A stretch of DNA of 64,000 nt from Endozoicomonas sp965199185. GTDB lineage: Bacteria; Pseudomonadota; Gammaproteobacteria; Pseudomonadales; Endozoicomonadaceae. Under the pieces are notes generated by a model. That model was not told the DNA's origin. It searched no databases and saw nothing but the letters and a program-made list of their open reading frames with translations. A program made the position numbers and the translations under genes. Positions 20,402-29,449 of the stretch are shown here, one piece after another; position 1 is the first letter of the stretch, and each line of letters starts with the position of its first letter. The DNA lies in contig CBDAQW010000040.1 in the NCBI GenBank assembly GCA_965199185.1, positions 62,001-126,000 on the forward strand. Reading direction: 5' to 3'.

Positions 20402-20806
20402 TAGGCAAACGTATTGCGTCGTTGAGAATCTGCCTGACTTTCAGGCTCAACAAGGCTGCGAATGTCTTGTATCAGTTGCGGAGAGACATCTTCAGTTTTT
20501 TGCTTTCCAGAGAAGGCGTAGTGTCCATAACAGATCAGGCCTGTACGCTTCTCATTCATCCCGAGTTGAACTGTTTTTCGACCAACACTAAACTCCGTTT
20601 CGATTAGTCGGGCGCTTCCATAGCACAGTGTTTCAGCAACCTCTGCCATGAAGGCTCTGCACTCATGTCCTTTGAGTTTCGTTGCAGCTAATTTGATGAA
20701 GTGCCTACACTCATCAGGTATTTCGATATTCATAACAACGGGGAGATGGGGGGTAGAAAGTGCCCACATACTCCGGTAAGGTTTTCTATGCCGCTACCCT
20801 TTATGA

Positions 20807-21979
20807 TCAGCCTCTTAAATTGGTAACATCAATAGCACTGGTATGAATGCGTTGTCTGAACAGAGTATAAACAAAGCAGGTGAAAAATAAGCCGATAACC
20901 AAGGATCCAACCCAATGAATTCTCAGAAAATCCAATTTAAAACAAAACGTCAATAGACTTAATAACGCTACATTACCGATTATATAACGAGCTTCACCCA
21001 GTCTATTGACCGTCATCTTCAATGCATCAGTATACACTCTAATGAGAGAATCAAGAGAACTAACAACAAACACAACACCTACAAACACCATTGTTATATG
21101 ATAAAAGTTGTTGACATCAATCTGTCTTGAGTAAATAAAGTACAGCCCTGAAAACCATATCGCTATAAGAATTGATGGCACAACAAGCATCACTAAAAAC
21201 AGTAGCCAAACCGGTAATCCATTAATAAAACGAGAAGTAAACTGCCCTATCATAATGCTCCATGATAACCACCAAAAAAGATAAAACTCATGATAGTCAT
21301 CAATCGGTAAAATAAAATAATGAATATTCTCAAAATAACTTTTTATCAAAGTAAACGTTAAAAAAATATCACCTACACTCGTATCACTAAAAAGGGTAAT
21401 TTGAACGTACAGAAAAATAATTAAAGTAAAAAAAAGAAAGCTGGATGCCAAGCTAAGAATGCGCACGTATTTTAACTTGGTACTAAAATAAACGGCTGCA
21501 AAAATTGAGGCAAAAACCACAAGATAGAAAAAGTAGTAATTTTCTATATCAGGTAGATACCAAGGCAGGTTACGCAATAAAAGAAACGCTGTAAATGCAG
21601 TATTCCCAATAATAACAATACAATTAATAAATTTAATCAACGGTAATTCAAAGAATCTTATTTCTGGCTCCAGGACAGAAAAATAAAAACAGGTAATGAA
21701 GTAAAAGGTCCAGACAAGAGCTCCCCAGAAACCAAACTCAATAGCCAAAGGGTTGATAAACTCATAAACAGGATGTTCTGCCGAATGTTCAAAAATAGGA
21801 AATTCCGTCAGTGGCAACATGATGAATCCGACATCAAGCCCTGAAGTAAAAAGAATTGCCAAAAATACATAAGTGCTGACCGGGGATGGTCCAACACAAC
21901 GATGCCCCCCCCATCGTATCAATATAAAAATCGTCAAACCAAGCGTAAAAATGATTCCTGAAGTTAACCAGATAGTCAC
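20807..21979 (-). CDS. Divergent, short BCCT-family (betaine/choline/carnitine) transporter
   Basis: A 390-residue protein with about 11 hydrophobic segments. Three stretches match BCCT landmarks: FLAILFTSGLDVGFIMLPL (the usual MLFAAGMGIGLMFWG region), FGFWGALVWTFYF (usual HWGLHAWAIY) and FWWLSWSIMIGQFTSRF (the Trp-rich WWLSWSPFVGMFLARISRG signature). BCCT proteins are normally 500-700 residues, so this one is compact, and its GMGIG motif reads GLDVG. It starts 24 nt after the betA stop, so it is probably the osmolyte or choline importer of the bet operon. Substrate and activity are uncertain given the altered motif. Confidence 0.7.
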   Translation of the reverse strand: MTIWLTSGIIFTLGLTIFILIRWGGHRCVGPSPVSTYVFLAILFTSGLDVGFIMLPLTEFPIFEHSAEHPVYEFINPLAIEFGFWGALVWTFYFITCFYFSVLEPEIRFFELPLIKFINCIVIIGNTAFTAFLLLRNLPWYLPDIENYYFFYLVVFASIFAAVYFSTKLKYVRILSLASSFLFFTLIIFLYVQITLFSDTSVGDIFLTFTLIKSYFENIHYFILPIDDYHEFYLFWWLSWSIMIGQFTSRFINGLPVWLLFLVMLVVPSILIAIWFSGLYFIYSRQIDVNNFYHITMVFVGVVFVVSSLDSLIRVYTDALKMTVNRLGEARYIIGNVALLSLLTFCFKLDFLRIHWVGSLVIGLFFTCFVYTLFRQRIHTSAIDVTNLRG

Positions 21980-22003
21980 TGTCCTACCCCATTTTTCGGC
22001 TAC

Positions 22004-23680
22004 TCATTGCATAAAGTGTTTGGAAACAGCACTTCTCTGAGTGGTCTGCCAGTGATCTGCGACATCAATATCGACTATTTCCGGTGGTAGCAACCGACCT
22101 TTGATCAAGTCAGCGGCTCTTTCAGCGACCATAATGGTAGGTGCATTGAGATTCCCATTGGTAATGACAGGAAATATGGAGGAATCGATCACTCTGAGCC
22201 GCTCGATACCTCTGACGCGGGTTTGAGAATCAACCACGGCATTATCATCTTCGCCCATACGACAGGTGCAGGATGGATGGTAGGCACTTTCAACACAACT
22301 ACGGATAAATTCATCAATTTCTGCATCAGACTGTATACTGATGCCCGGCTGAATTTCATCTGCCCGGTAAGGGTCAAAGGCTGGCTGATTAATAATTTCC
22401 CGGGTTAACCGGACACAGGCACGAAAGCCCTCTCTGTCGTCTTCGTGCTGAAGATAGTTAAATAAAATCTCCGGTTTGACCCGGGGATTTTTGTCGACAA
22501 CCCAAACCCGACCCCGGCTTTTCGGTTTGTTATGACCAATATGCACTTGAAAACCATGCCCTTTAAAAGCACATTTACCATCGTATCTCATTGCTGCAGG
22601 CAAAAAGTGATACTGCAAATCAGGCCATTCAATACCAGCTTTTGAGCGGATAAACCCACAAGACTCAAAATGATTACTGGCACCCAGGCCTTTTCTTGTC
22701 AAAATCCACTCGGCGCCAATTTTCATTCTACTGAACAGCCCTAATTTACCGTTCAAAGTAATAGGCTGTTTACAACGGAACTGACAATAAAACTCAAGAT
22801 GATCCTGAAGATTCTCACCAACACCCGGCAGTTCGTGCTGCGGCTCTATGCCTGACCGTTCAAGCACCTGGGTTGGCCCGATGCCGGATAATTGCAAAAG
22901 CTGTGGTGAACCAATAGAACCTGCACAAAGAATCACTTCTTTATTCGCCTCAACCTCAACAAGCTGCCCATTCCGTTCATACCGCACCCCCCGAGCTATT
23001 TTTCCATCCAACAACACCTTATGCACCAGTGCTCTGGTTTTTACATGAAGATTTTGTCTTCTCATCGCTGGTCTCAGGTAGGCATTGGCGGTTGAGCAGC
23101 GCACACCTTTTTTTACGGTCATATGCATTGATCCGAAACCTTCCTGCTGCCGACCGTTGTAATCCGCCGTGTGCAGATAACCTGCCTGAACACCAGCATC
23201 AATAAATGCCTTATAAAGCGGATTCACCATTTCATTCCCGTTATTGACTGACAAAGGACCGGAATCCCCACGGTATTGGTCACCACCATAGAGCCAGTTC
23301 TCAGCTTTTTTGAAGTAAGGCAGGCAGTGTGCATAATCCCAGTTTCTGGCACCAAGCGTTTGCCATTCGTCGAAATCTCTGGCGTGACCACGCACATACA
23401 CCATGCCATTAATCGAAGAAGAACCACCCAGAACCTTGCCCCTTGGACAGTGCAGCCGGCGATCATTAAGATAGGGTTCCGGCTCTGTTGAATATTGCCA
23501 GGCATACTTTTTAGTATTCATAGGAATCGACAGGGCAGCCGGCATTTGGATAAAAATACTTCGGTCACTGCCTCCCGTTTCCAGAAGCAATACACTTGTG
23601 TTGATATCTTCTGATAATCGATTGGCCAACACACACCCTGCCGACCCGGCCCCAACAATAACGTAATCAAATGATTTCAT
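22004..23680 (-). CDS. betA: Choline dehydrogenase
   Basis: A 558-residue GMC-family FAD oxidoreductase that converts choline to betaine aldehyde. The dinucleotide motif DYVIVGAGSAGCVLANRLSE follows the start, the GMC signature GKVLGGSSSINGMVYVRG is intact, and the C-terminal catalytic region is SAYHPSCTCRMG with NGNLNAPTIMVAERAADLI. The ATG at 23680 gives the family length; an upstream in-frame start adds 14 residues. It lies between betB and the BCCT gene. A MITE occupies the betB-betA gap. Confidence 0.93.
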   Translation of the reverse strand: MKSFDYVIVGAGSAGCVLANRLSEDINTSVLLLETGGSDRSIFIQMPAALSIPMNTKKYAWQYSTEPEPYLNDRRLHCPRGKVLGGSSSINGMVYVRGHARDFDEWQTLGARNWDYAHCLPYFKKAENWLYGGDQYRGDSGPLSVNNGNEMVNPLYKAFIDAGVQAGYLHTADYNGRQQEGFGSMHMTVKKGVRCSTANAYLRPAMRRQNLHVKTRALVHKVLLDGKIARGVRYERNGQLVEVEANKEVILCAGSIGSPQLLQLSGIGPTQVLERSGIEPQHELPGVGENLQDHLEFYCQFRCKQPITLNGKLGLFSRMKIGAEWILTRKGLGASNHFESCGFIRSKAGIEWPDLQYHFLPAAMRYDGKCAFKGHGFQVHIGHNKPKSRGRVWVVDKNPRVKPEILFNYLQHEDDREGFRACVRLTREIINQPAFDPYRADEIQPGISIQSDAEIDEFIRSCVESAYHPSCTCRMGEDDNAVVDSQTRVRGIERLRVIDSSIFPVITNGNLNAPTIMVAERAADLIKGRLLPPEIVDIDVADHWQTTQRSAVSKHFMQ

Positions 23681-23880
23681 TTCGAACCTAAAATGCGGCT
23701 GGTTAATATTCAGAATGATCACAAAAACAAATAAACTGAGTCCGTCGGCTTATCCAAAAGACAAAAAACAACCACTGGCTCTGAAAGAGTGCACAAAACC
23801 TTATGTCATTATGAGTGTCAGACTGAGTAGGGACTCAAAGTGATGCAAAGAAGATCAATTCATTTAAAAATACAAATTCA

Positions 23881-24061
23881 ACCCGATGTGTGACTTTTAA
23901 TTTCAACATGGCTATCCATGCCACGTGGATCCCGTACAGTCCCTGTACGGGATGACAGCAGAGCGCACAAAACCTCTACTAGCTGTCATTCTGTACAGGG
24001 AGCGTACAGAACCCATAAGCCATGGATTGGCAACCTACGAGATAAAAGTCACACATCGGGT
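23881..24061. repeat. MITE family R1, copy A (181 bp)
   Basis: The perfect 19-bp terminal inverted repeat ACCCGATGTGTGACTTTTA (23881-23899; complement at 24043-24061) is flanked by the 7-bp direct repeat AAATTCA (23874-23880 and 24062-24068). It is non-coding, with inner palindromes around CCCGTACAG/CTGTACGGG. Copies B (39862) and C (48355) share ends and interior. Confidence 0.9.
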
Positions 24062-24076
24062 AAATTCATCAACACC

Positions 24077-25579
24077 TTAAAATGGCACAACCACTGGCTG
24101 CATTCCGACATAGACCGCTTTTAATTGGGTGTAATGCCTCAGTGTTTCCAGACCATTTTCACGACCAATACCTGATAATTTGTAACCCCCGACGGGCATC
24201 TCAACAGGAGACAGACCATAACTATTCAGCCAGCAAATTCCTGCATCCATTGCATGAGCGACTCGATGAGCACGGCGAATATTCCGGGTGTATATACCCG
24301 CCGCAAGACCATAAGCGGTATTGTTGGCTCTACTGATCACCTCATCTTCTTCAGAAAAGGTGAGAATACACATCACCGGCCCAAAGATTTCTTCTCTTAC
24401 CAGAGTCATATCGTCGCAGCAGTCTGACAAAATTGTCGGGGCAACAAAGTAACCTCCGGGTGCATTATCTGGTGACAGCGCTCTACCGCCTTCAAGCAGG
24501 GTCGCGCCTTCTTCAACCCCTTTACGAATATACTCGAGAACCTTTTTTTGATGATGTTCCGAAATCAGCGCCCCAAAATTTGTGCTTCCATCCATTGGAT
24601 CACCAATGACGATATTGTTTCTGGTACGCTCAAGAAGGCGATCAATAAAAAACGGTGCAATGCTGTCCTGAAGATACACGCGTGTACAGTTAGTGCAGAT
24701 TTCTCCCTGAGTGTAAAAATTACCGAGCATCGCGGCAGACACCGCCTCTTCAATATCCGCATCATCAAAGACAATTAAAGGTGATTTACCGCCCAACTCC
24801 ATCGTCAGCGGTTTCAGGAAAGCAGCTGAATCGGACATCACCTGTTGACCTGTTGCCACCTCACCAGTAAAAGACACTTTTTTTATATCAGGGTGTTTTG
24901 TCAGCCAGGCACCGACATTGCCGTCACCTTGCACCACATTAAATACACCGGGAGGCATGCCCGCTTCGATAAAAATTTCTGCCAGCTTAAGCGCTGAATG
25001 CGGTGTTTCTTCAGAGGGTTTAAAGATCATGCTGTTGCCACAGGCCAGGGCAGGAGCGGCCTTCCAGCAAGCAATCTGCAGCGGGTAATTCCAGGCACCA
25101 ATACCGGCACAAATACCCAAAGGCTCACGACGGGTGTAGTAAAAATCTGCCCCTAGATCCTGCTGATTGCCCTCTATAGACGACGCCAGACCGGCAAAAA
25201 ACTCAAGGCAGTCAGCACCGCTGGCGACATCAACCGTAGAAGCCTCCTGCCAAGGCTTACCGGTATCCCGGACTTCAATTCTCGCCAGTTCATCATTACG
25301 TTCACGCAACAGCGTAACCGCACGATTTAATATACGACAACGTTGAACTGCTGGCATGGATGACCACAATAAAAAGCCACTATAGGCACTTTCAATGGCC
25401 GCTTGCAAAATAAACTCATCGGAGGTTTGAACACGGTAGCTCAAGCTGCCACTGGCAGGGTTATACACAGGAAAGGAATTGCCTGTCTTGTTATCAACAT
25501 ACCTGCCACCAACAAAACTGCACAACAACTCGATTCTCTCAACCTGCCCGACCTGCTTAATACCCGATGAATGAGTCAT
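24077..25579 (-). CDS. betB: Betaine aldehyde dehydrogenase
   Basis: A 500-residue aldehyde dehydrogenase oxidising betaine aldehyde to glycine betaine with NAD(P)+. Landmarks are the cofactor segment SFTGEVATGQQV, the catalytic Glu region TMELGGKSPLIVFDDAD and the catalytic Cys in TQGEICTNCTRV. It is the first gene of the minus-strand bet cluster. No BetI repressor gene is seen nearby, so control of the cluster is unknown. Confidence 0.9.
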   Translation of the reverse strand: MTHSSGIKQVGQVERIELLCSFVGGRYVDNKTGNSFPVYNPASGSLSYRVQTSDEFILQAAIESAYSGFLLWSSMPAVQRCRILNRAVTLLRERNDELARIEVRDTGKPWQEASTVDVASGADCLEFFAGLASSIEGNQQDLGADFYYTRREPLGICAGIGAWNYPLQIACWKAAPALACGNSMIFKPSEETPHSALKLAEIFIEAGMPPGVFNVVQGDGNVGAWLTKHPDIKKVSFTGEVATGQQVMSDSAAFLKPLTMELGGKSPLIVFDDADIEEAVSAAMLGNFYTQGEICTNCTRVYLQDSIAPFFIDRLLERTRNNIVIGDPMDGSTNFGALISEHHQKKVLEYIRKGVEEGATLLEGGRALSPDNAPGGYFVAPTILSDCCDDMTLVREEIFGPVMCILTFSEEDEVISRANNTAYGLAAGIYTRNIRRAHRVAHAMDAGICWLNSYGLSPVEMPVGGYKLSGIGRENGLETLRHYTQLKAVYVGMQPVVVPF

Positions 25580-25777
25580 AAAATAACTATATTTTTAATG
25601 CCTGATTGTCAAAATCCAAAAATTTCTCTGAAATTATAGACGCTTTAGAACAAAGTATATTTTTTTGATGAGAGACTTTTATTAGAGGTTATTGGAGAGC
25701 AAAACAAAGAGGCGGCAAGTCATCTCCGTAGATTGACAAGCGCCTCCCAAACAGAGCTTAAACAAGAGGGCTTTAGA

Positions 25778-27231
25778 TCAATGTCACTGACTTAAGCCGC
25801 TTTCCCTTGGTACTGCTTCAATCTGCGTGCCTCAGCTCTCGGGTGTTGTAGCCTTTTATGCGGCTTTGGTCGTCTCTTTACAGCTCTTGGTTCTGACCTT
25901 CCCGGACGATTACCAACAACATGTCGGCCTATTATTTCCAGCATGTTGACGATCTTCTCTTCCAGCCAGTCGCCGCGCGCTCCCAGTAATGTCTGGTGGA
26001 AGGATACCAGCGTTTCCTGTGCCGCTTTAAAGCTGATCTCTCTGGGCATTTTCCTGATGCGTACTGCTGCCTTACCCATAAGGGCGCGTATCACGTTGTA
26101 AACCAACAGGTTCACTGCAATTTCTTTTCTCACCATTTCCGGACTTTTGCACCGGAGCATTTCCATTTGCATAGTGGTTTTGATCACATCAAAATCGGTT
26201 TCAACGTGCCAGCGCTTCAGATACAGGCCGATGATCTCGGTACGAGAATACTCTTCAGCATCCAGTAAAGTGGTGACGATTATACGGGTCTTATTTTTGA
26301 CGGCACGAATAACCAGCTCATCAGGCATCTGATCGTATAATTCCCGGCTCATCCATTCCGGTCTTGCAGGGCGTGTTAGCCTGAACAGCCCGTCTTTGTT
26401 GCCCAACCGTTGGTAGCACTTTCTGAAGTCAATAAGTCGTGCACCGTTTTTCTCAAACACCACATCTGCCCCGGCATGCAGCACAAGAGCCAGCAGGAAA
26501 TAATTTTCAAAATTCGCATCACCCAGCAGAATGTCGCCAGCACGCAGGTGAAACAGGAGCCTTCTGAGCAGGGCTTGCTCACCCGTCTCTTTGCCCTGGT
26601 AAGGAGCTACTGCATAATCGAGTAACGCACCACTGCCAAGGGATATCAAAACAAGAATTCTAAGAACAGGGAAACCAAGCCCTTTTTTTGGGTGTCAGGC
26701 TGAGGGTATTCATGTTGGTTTTTCTCGGTGTCCGGCATTAAGAGTGTTGAGCCGTCAGTGATCAGAACTCGGCGTTGATGCCAGAGACAGGATTCTGGTG
26801 AGGCGCTGTCGAGGTTATTGCCTGAGGTGCGCAGCAGTACGTTAATTGATTCCTCTGTTAATCGCTGCCGTGCTTTGGCATACGCACCGGTTCCGGTATT
26901 GGAAGGCTTGTTACCATTGACGGCCTGCCCGGTTTGTGTTTGACTCATGAACAGGGTTAGGGTTTTAGAGGGAGGAAAGTCCCTGGCTCTGAAGCCAGGA
27001 TAACTTGCCTGAAAAGCGTTGAGGTCATCAGGGGTGAGAATCGATGACAGTGCATCGTTGCCAGTTTGGGCAAATTGACGAAGGCAATCATTAGCGAGGG
27101 ACAGAAATTCAGGGCTAAACTTGGTCATGGCTTGCTCGGGGAGATGAAATTGTTCAAAGACTGTTATAGTCGTTTTTCTTCTCGGGCAAGCCTTGGTGTT
27201 TCAGAGAATGAGCCTTAAGTCAGTGCCATTA
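25778..27231 (-). mobile_element. IS4-family insertion sequence with 9-bp target duplication
   Basis: The ends are TCAATGTCACTGACTTAAG (25778-25796) and the complement of CTTAAGTCAGTGCCATTA (27214-27231). Direct repeats GGCTTTAGA flank them at 25769-25777 and 27232-27240. The element is 1454 bp with one transposase frame. It sits between betB and lolD. Confidence 0.88.
25792..27128 (-). pseudogene. IS4-family transposase, A-run frameshift
   Basis: The N-terminal half starts at 27128 (MTKFSPEFLSLANDC) and includes VLITDGSTLLMPDTEKNQ with the first catalytic Asp. At the A7 run (26683-26689 on the plus strand) the frame is lost. The second half, from 26649, carries GDILLGDANFENYFLL (second Asp) and the YREK-type segment LYLKRWHVETDFDVIKTTMQ. 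One extra A would restore a single frame of about 445 codons. Confidence 0.85.
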
Positions 27232-27266
27232 GGCTTTAGATATTTTTTAAAGACAACCGACGTCTA

Positions 27267-27962
27267 TCAGGCCTGATTCAAATACCCATTTTCCAAACGC
27301 CAGGCGCTGTCCATCTGCTTTGCCAAACTCATATCATGAGTCACCACCACAAAACTGGTGGTCAATTCCTGACTGAGACGAGTCATTAACTCATGGATTT
27401 TACCGGCGGTATTTGGATCAAGATTGCCGGTGGGCTCATCCATCAACACCAGATCCGGTTGCCCGACAATAGCTCTGGCAATCGCCACCCGTTGGCGTTC
27501 ACCGCCGGAAAGCTCGCCCGGTTTGTGTTTGACTCTGGCTGACAGCCCTACAGCATCAAGCATCTCAAGAGCTTGCTGTTTTGCCTGTTTTACCGGCACT
27601 TCGCTGCGCATCAACAAGGGCATGGCGACATTTTCCATGGCGGTGAATTCGGGCAACAGATGATGAAACTGATAAACAAACCCCAGATGACGGTTACGCA
27701 GTTCACCCTTTTTCTTTTCCGGTAACTGCACCAGATTATGACCACATACACGAACATCGCCTTCTGATGGAGAATCCAGCCCTGCCAACAATTGCAACAA
27801 AGTACTTTTACCGGAACCAGAAGTACCGACAACCGCAATTCGCTCAGACGGCATCACTTTGAGGTTTATATCGTTCAGGACTTTAAGAACTTCCGGACCT
27901 TCATCAAATTGTTTAGACAGGTTACGGCATTCCAGCACAGGCATAGTGTTGACATCATTCAT
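27267..27962 (-). CDS. lolD: Lipoprotein-releasing ABC transporter ATPase
   Basis: A 231-residue ABC ATPase of the Lol system, which extracts outer-membrane lipoproteins from the inner membrane to LolA. Walker A GTSGSGKSTLL, signature LSGGERQRVAIARA and Walker B LVLMDEPTGNLD are intact. It overlaps the upstream permease gene by 8 nt. No second permease gene follows; the IS4 element and bet genes lie downstream instead. Confidence 0.94.
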   Translation of the reverse strand: MNDVNTMPVLECRNLSKQFDEGPEVLKVLNDINLKVMPSERIAVVGTSGSGKSTLLQLLAGLDSPSEGDVRVCGHNLVQLPEKKKGELRNRHLGFVYQFHHLLPEFTAMENVAMPLLMRSEVPVKQAKQQALEMLDAVGLSARVKHKPGELSGGERQRVAIARAIVGQPDLVLMDEPTGNLDPNTAGKIHELMTRLSQELTTSFVVVTHDMSLAKQMDSAWRLENGYLNQA

Positions 27963-29199
27963 AGCGCAGCGCCTCCGCAGGCTCGGTTTTGGAAGCCCGC
28001 CAGGCGGGGTACAGAGTTGCCAGAAAACTCATCAGTAAACCAGACACACCAATAATCACGACATCCTGCCACATCACATGGGAAGGTAAATAACTGATGA
28101 AATAAACATCAGGGTTAAGGAAATGAATACCCAGCATTTTTTCAATAGCACCGACAATAGCAGAGACATTCAGCGCCCCGATCACCCCCAAAATAACACC
28201 AAGTAATGTACCTATAACCCCAATCAGTGAACCCTGCACCATAAACACGCCCATAATGGTTCTAGGGCTGGCTCCGAAGGTGCGAAGAATGGCAATGTCG
28301 CCTTTCTTGTCAGTTACCATCATCACCAGCGTCGAAACAATATTGAACGCTGCTACAGCAACAATCAGGGTCAGCAGCAAGCCGACCATGGTTTTTTCCA
28401 TTTGAATAGCCTGAAACAGACGACCATGGGTACGTGTCCAGTCCTGAACGTAATAACGCCCTGGCAGATTAGTTGCGACATTCCAGGCCAGCTCCGGCGC
28501 ATCAAACAGGTTATCCATCTTCAGGCGAATGCCGGTGACACCCTCTGGCACTCTGAGAAACCGCGCCAGATCCTGAACCTGTGCATACGCGAGATTGCCA
28601 TCCACATCAGCACCGACAGAAAATACGCCGACCACTTTAAAGCGTTTAAGCCGGGGCAGAACACCAGCGAGATTGACACTGGCTTCAGGCAACACCATGG
28701 TGACTTTATCACCAACATAAACGCCGAGATAATTAGCCAGAATCTCACCGAGCAGGATACCAAACTCACCCGGCTTAAGATCATCCACCGTTCCGGTAAC
28801 CATGTGATCATTAATAATGGAGACTTCCTTCTCATACTGAGAATCAATACCGTAAATCATGGCACCACGTACCTGATCGCCACTGGTTAGCATGCCCTGG
28901 GCATCGACAAAAGGTGAAGCCGCCGCGATCCCATTTTGTTGAGGGATATCGTCCACCAAAGCCTGCCAATCGGACAGACCACCATTAGCCGCCGTAATCG
29001 TGGCATGAGGCACCATGCCAAGCACTCGCTGTTTTAACTCCCGGTCAAATCCATTCATCACAGACAGAACAATAATCAGGACAGAAACGCCGAGCGTCAG
29101 CCCAACCATCGATGTGCCGGAGATAAAGGAAATAAAATGATTCCTTCGTTTAGCTCGGGTATAGCGTAAGCCGAGAAAAAAGGGTAATGGTCTGAACAT
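27955..29199 (-). CDS. lolC: Lipoprotein-releasing ABC transporter permease (LolC/E family)
   Basis: A 414-residue inner-membrane permease with an N-terminal helix (FISGTSMVGLTLGVSVLIIV), a large periplasmic MacB-PCD-like domain, and three C-terminal FtsX helices (for example GLLLTLIVAVAAFNIVSTLV). It should pair with LolD. The first position in the operon suggests LolC, but a homodimeric LolF-type permease cannot be excluded because no lolE is visible in the window. Confidence 0.88.
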   Translation of the reverse strand: MFRPLPFFLGLRYTRAKRRNHFISFISGTSMVGLTLGVSVLIIVLSVMNGFDRELKQRVLGMVPHATITAANGGLSDWQALVDDIPQQNGIAAASPFVDAQGMLTSGDQVRGAMIYGIDSQYEKEVSIINDHMVTGTVDDLKPGEFGILLGEILANYLGVYVGDKVTMVLPEASVNLAGVLPRLKRFKVVGVFSVGADVDGNLAYAQVQDLARFLRVPEGVTGIRLKMDNLFDAPELAWNVATNLPGRYYVQDWTRTHGRLFQAIQMEKTMVGLLLTLIVAVAAFNIVSTLVMMVTDKKGDIAILRTFGASPRTIMGVFMVQGSLIGVIGTLLGVILGVIGALNVSAIVGAIEKMLGIHFLNPDVYFISYLPSHVMWQDVVIIGVSGLLMSFLATLYPAWRASKTEPAEALRYE

Positions 29200-29449
29200 G
29201 TAGTCGCCAGGTTATGTGTACATATTGCATGACAAAAATATATGACAAAAACAGTACACCTATTGGTTGATAAAATGTATCGGCATATCGATAAAATGTG
29301 TCGTTTATTATGTCATACCAGCCATACTCTCAGAAGATTGCCTCACCGTTTATTTACCTTCATTTTCCTTGTCATTATTGAAAAACAATCTTTTTAGTCT
29401 ACTTTCATGATGTCAGAGCCTGTATCTTGTCCAGAGGCCAATTACTATT
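29200..29449. promoter_or_regulatory. lolC / accessory gene intergenic region with short direct repeats
   Basis: No gene is seen. It holds two tandem pairs: ATGACAAAAA at 29229 and 29242, and GATAAAATGT-TCG at 29269 and 29290. They could be binding sites for the divergent lolC and 29450 promoters; this is speculative. Confidence 0.3.

Larger units (their letters stand above)
18911..20733 (-). pseudogene. ISAzo13-like transposase remnant, interrupted by IS630
   Basis: The N-terminal part (20733 down to 20404) reads like ISAzo13 transposases, for example GSARLIETEFSVGRKTVQLG and DIRSLVEPESQADSQRR. After removal of the IS630 element and one TA, the frame continues as TRVTAKAVRQKLIEEQVRDED, then meets stops. 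A separate frame at 18911-19147 carries a C-terminal-like region (VEQWWEGVKADNQS, DSGLESSSRRTWFLLRMVGF). The middle is deleted, so the copy is inactive. Family assignment is from pattern memory. Confidence 0.65.
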
